64,000 nt of DNA from assembly GCF_902506295.1 (NCBI RefSeq), contig NZ_LR733312.1, positions 1,874,095-1,938,094 of the forward strand, given 5' to 3'. The number at the start of each line of letters is the position of its first letter. The first letter of the stretch is position 1. The stretch is from Luteimonas sp. 9C. GTDB lineage: Bacteria > Pseudomonadota > Gammaproteobacteria > Xanthomonadales > Xanthomonadaceae. The translations under genes were made by a program, and so were the position numbers. Shown one piece after another: positions 63,314 to 64,000 of this stretch. The notes beneath the pieces were generated by a model, which saw nothing but the letters and a program-made list of their open reading frames with translations, was not told the origin of the DNA and did not search any database.

Positions 63314-64000
63314 ATGAATTCCACACCCAGCGCGCCGCCCGAAGACGACGCGTCCCTGCCGACGCCGACGCCGGTGGCGCTGCGACCCCGCGCCTCGACC
63401 GCGCTCGTCGTCCTCGCCACGCTCGCGATCCTCGCCACGCTGTGGGCCGCGCAGGCGGTGATCCTGCCGGTCCTGCTGGCGATGTTCTTCGCGCTGGTGG
63501 GCAACCCGGTGCTGCGCGCCCTGCGCAGGCTGTGGATTCCGCGGATGGTGGGCGCGCTGCTGGTGCTGAGCCTGGGCATCGCCGGCGCGGGTGCGCTGGG
63601 CCTGCAACTCTACGGCCCGGCCAGCGAATGGGTGCAGGAGGCGCCGAAGACCCTGCGCACCCTGGCGCCGCGCCTCAAGGCGATGACCCAGCCGGTGCAC
63701 CAGGCCAGCCAGGCCGCCGAGTCCTTCGCGCGCGCGACCGAAGATCGCCCGCAGCGGCGTGTGCAGCTGGTGCAGATCCAGGACAACAGTTCATGGCGCA
63801 CGATCGTCGCCACGCCGATGATGCTGGCCTCGGTGCTGGCCGTGGTGCTGCTGACGTTCTTCTTCATGGTCTATGGCGAAAACCTGCAGCGCAACGCGAT
63901 CGCGATGCTGCCCGACCGCCAGCGCCGCAAGCTCACCGTGGACATCATGCAGTCCATCGAACACGAGATCTCGCGCTACGTCCTGACGATCTCGATCATC
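63314..64000 (+). CDS. AI-2E-family transporter, 3' end outside window
   Basis: At least 229 residues beginning MNSTPSAPPEDDASLPTPTP. Hydrophobic segments at about 28-45, 47-65, 75-100 and 158-180 and the loop with FARATEDRPQR are typical of the AI-2E (PerM/TqsA) permease family. Members export autoinducer-2, ions or other solutes. The gene is cut by the window end, so the conserved C-terminal half is not visible. It follows the YqjK-position gene by 22 bases. Confidence 0.82.
   Translation, partial: MNSTPSAPPEDDASLPTPTPVALRPRASTALVVLATLAILATLWAAQAVILPVLLAMFFALVGNPVLRALRRLWIPRMVGALLVLSLGIAGAGALGLQLYGPASEWVQEAPKTLRTLAPRLKAMTQPVHQASQAAESFARATEDRPQRRVQLVQIQDNSSWRTIVATPMMLASVLAVVLLTFFFMVYGENLQRNAIAMLPDRQRRKLTVDIMQSIEHEISRYVLTISII

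Overview
The window looks like chromosome of a high-GC gammaproteobacterium of the family Xanthomonadaceae, in the Lysobacter/Luteimonas range. This is inferred from GC-rich third codon positions, from the order dsbD - thioredoxin-like gene - aroQ - accB - accC, from a split B12-dependent ribonucleotide reductase (nrdJa/nrdJb), and from many short secreted proteins of xanthomonad type. It is mostly ordinary core genome with one clearly accessory patch near 50.8-55.8 kb. Species cannot be assigned from the sequence alone.

Layout. 0-7 kb: a flavoprotein, DAHP synthase (aroG) behind an aromatic-residue leader peptide and a terminator hairpin (a transcription attenuator), a large AsmA-like envelope protein, and groES-groEL with a CIRCE operator and a sigma32-type promoter. 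7-13.7 kb: a PagL-like lipid A deacylase, DsbD with a duplicated N-terminal domain, a TlpA-like thioredoxin, and aroQ-accB-accC. 13.7-27 kb: small envelope proteins, a HAD hydrolase, an EF-hand protein, a PQQ-type sugar dehydrogenase, a lytic transglycosylase, apt, a cupin, an SRAP-family protein that has lost every catalytic residue, a 3-methyladenine DNA glycosylase, a thioredoxin-like protein, a host-attachment-family protein and membrane proteins. 27-48 kb is rich in signalling: a GGDEF protein, an OmpR-type regulator, a GAF histidine kinase, an EAL protein, a PAS-HWE kinase with a paired receiver, and a CHASE-PAS-GGDEF-EAL protein. Among these lie a second PQQ-type dehydrogenase, a glycoside hydrolase, a polysaccharide deacetylase, an HxlR regulator divergent from a PRISE-like reductase, a cold-shock protein and rluF.

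48-50.8 kb holds small proteins, a BON lipoprotein and an FKBP isomerase. 50.8-53.5 kb is a patchwork of orphan genes separated by copies of one 20-base repeat, with partial duplications of neighbouring sequence. It abuts an AT-richer unit (53.5-55.5 kb) holding an OLD-family ATPase/TOPRIM nuclease and a small gene whose 3' end is replaced by the repeat. The 3' half of a valine-type tRNA lies on the far side (55.7 kb). Together these suggest a decayed integrated element, with the OLD protein as a possible anti-phage gene.

55.8-60 kb: nrdJa and nrdJb on the same strand, separated by a lysine/alanine-rich histone H1-like gene, with two candidate NrdR boxes 31 bases apart upstream of nrdJa. 60.3-64 kb: a Do-family periplasmic protease, a three-gene YqjD/YqjE-type membrane operon, and an AI-2E-type transporter cut by the window end.
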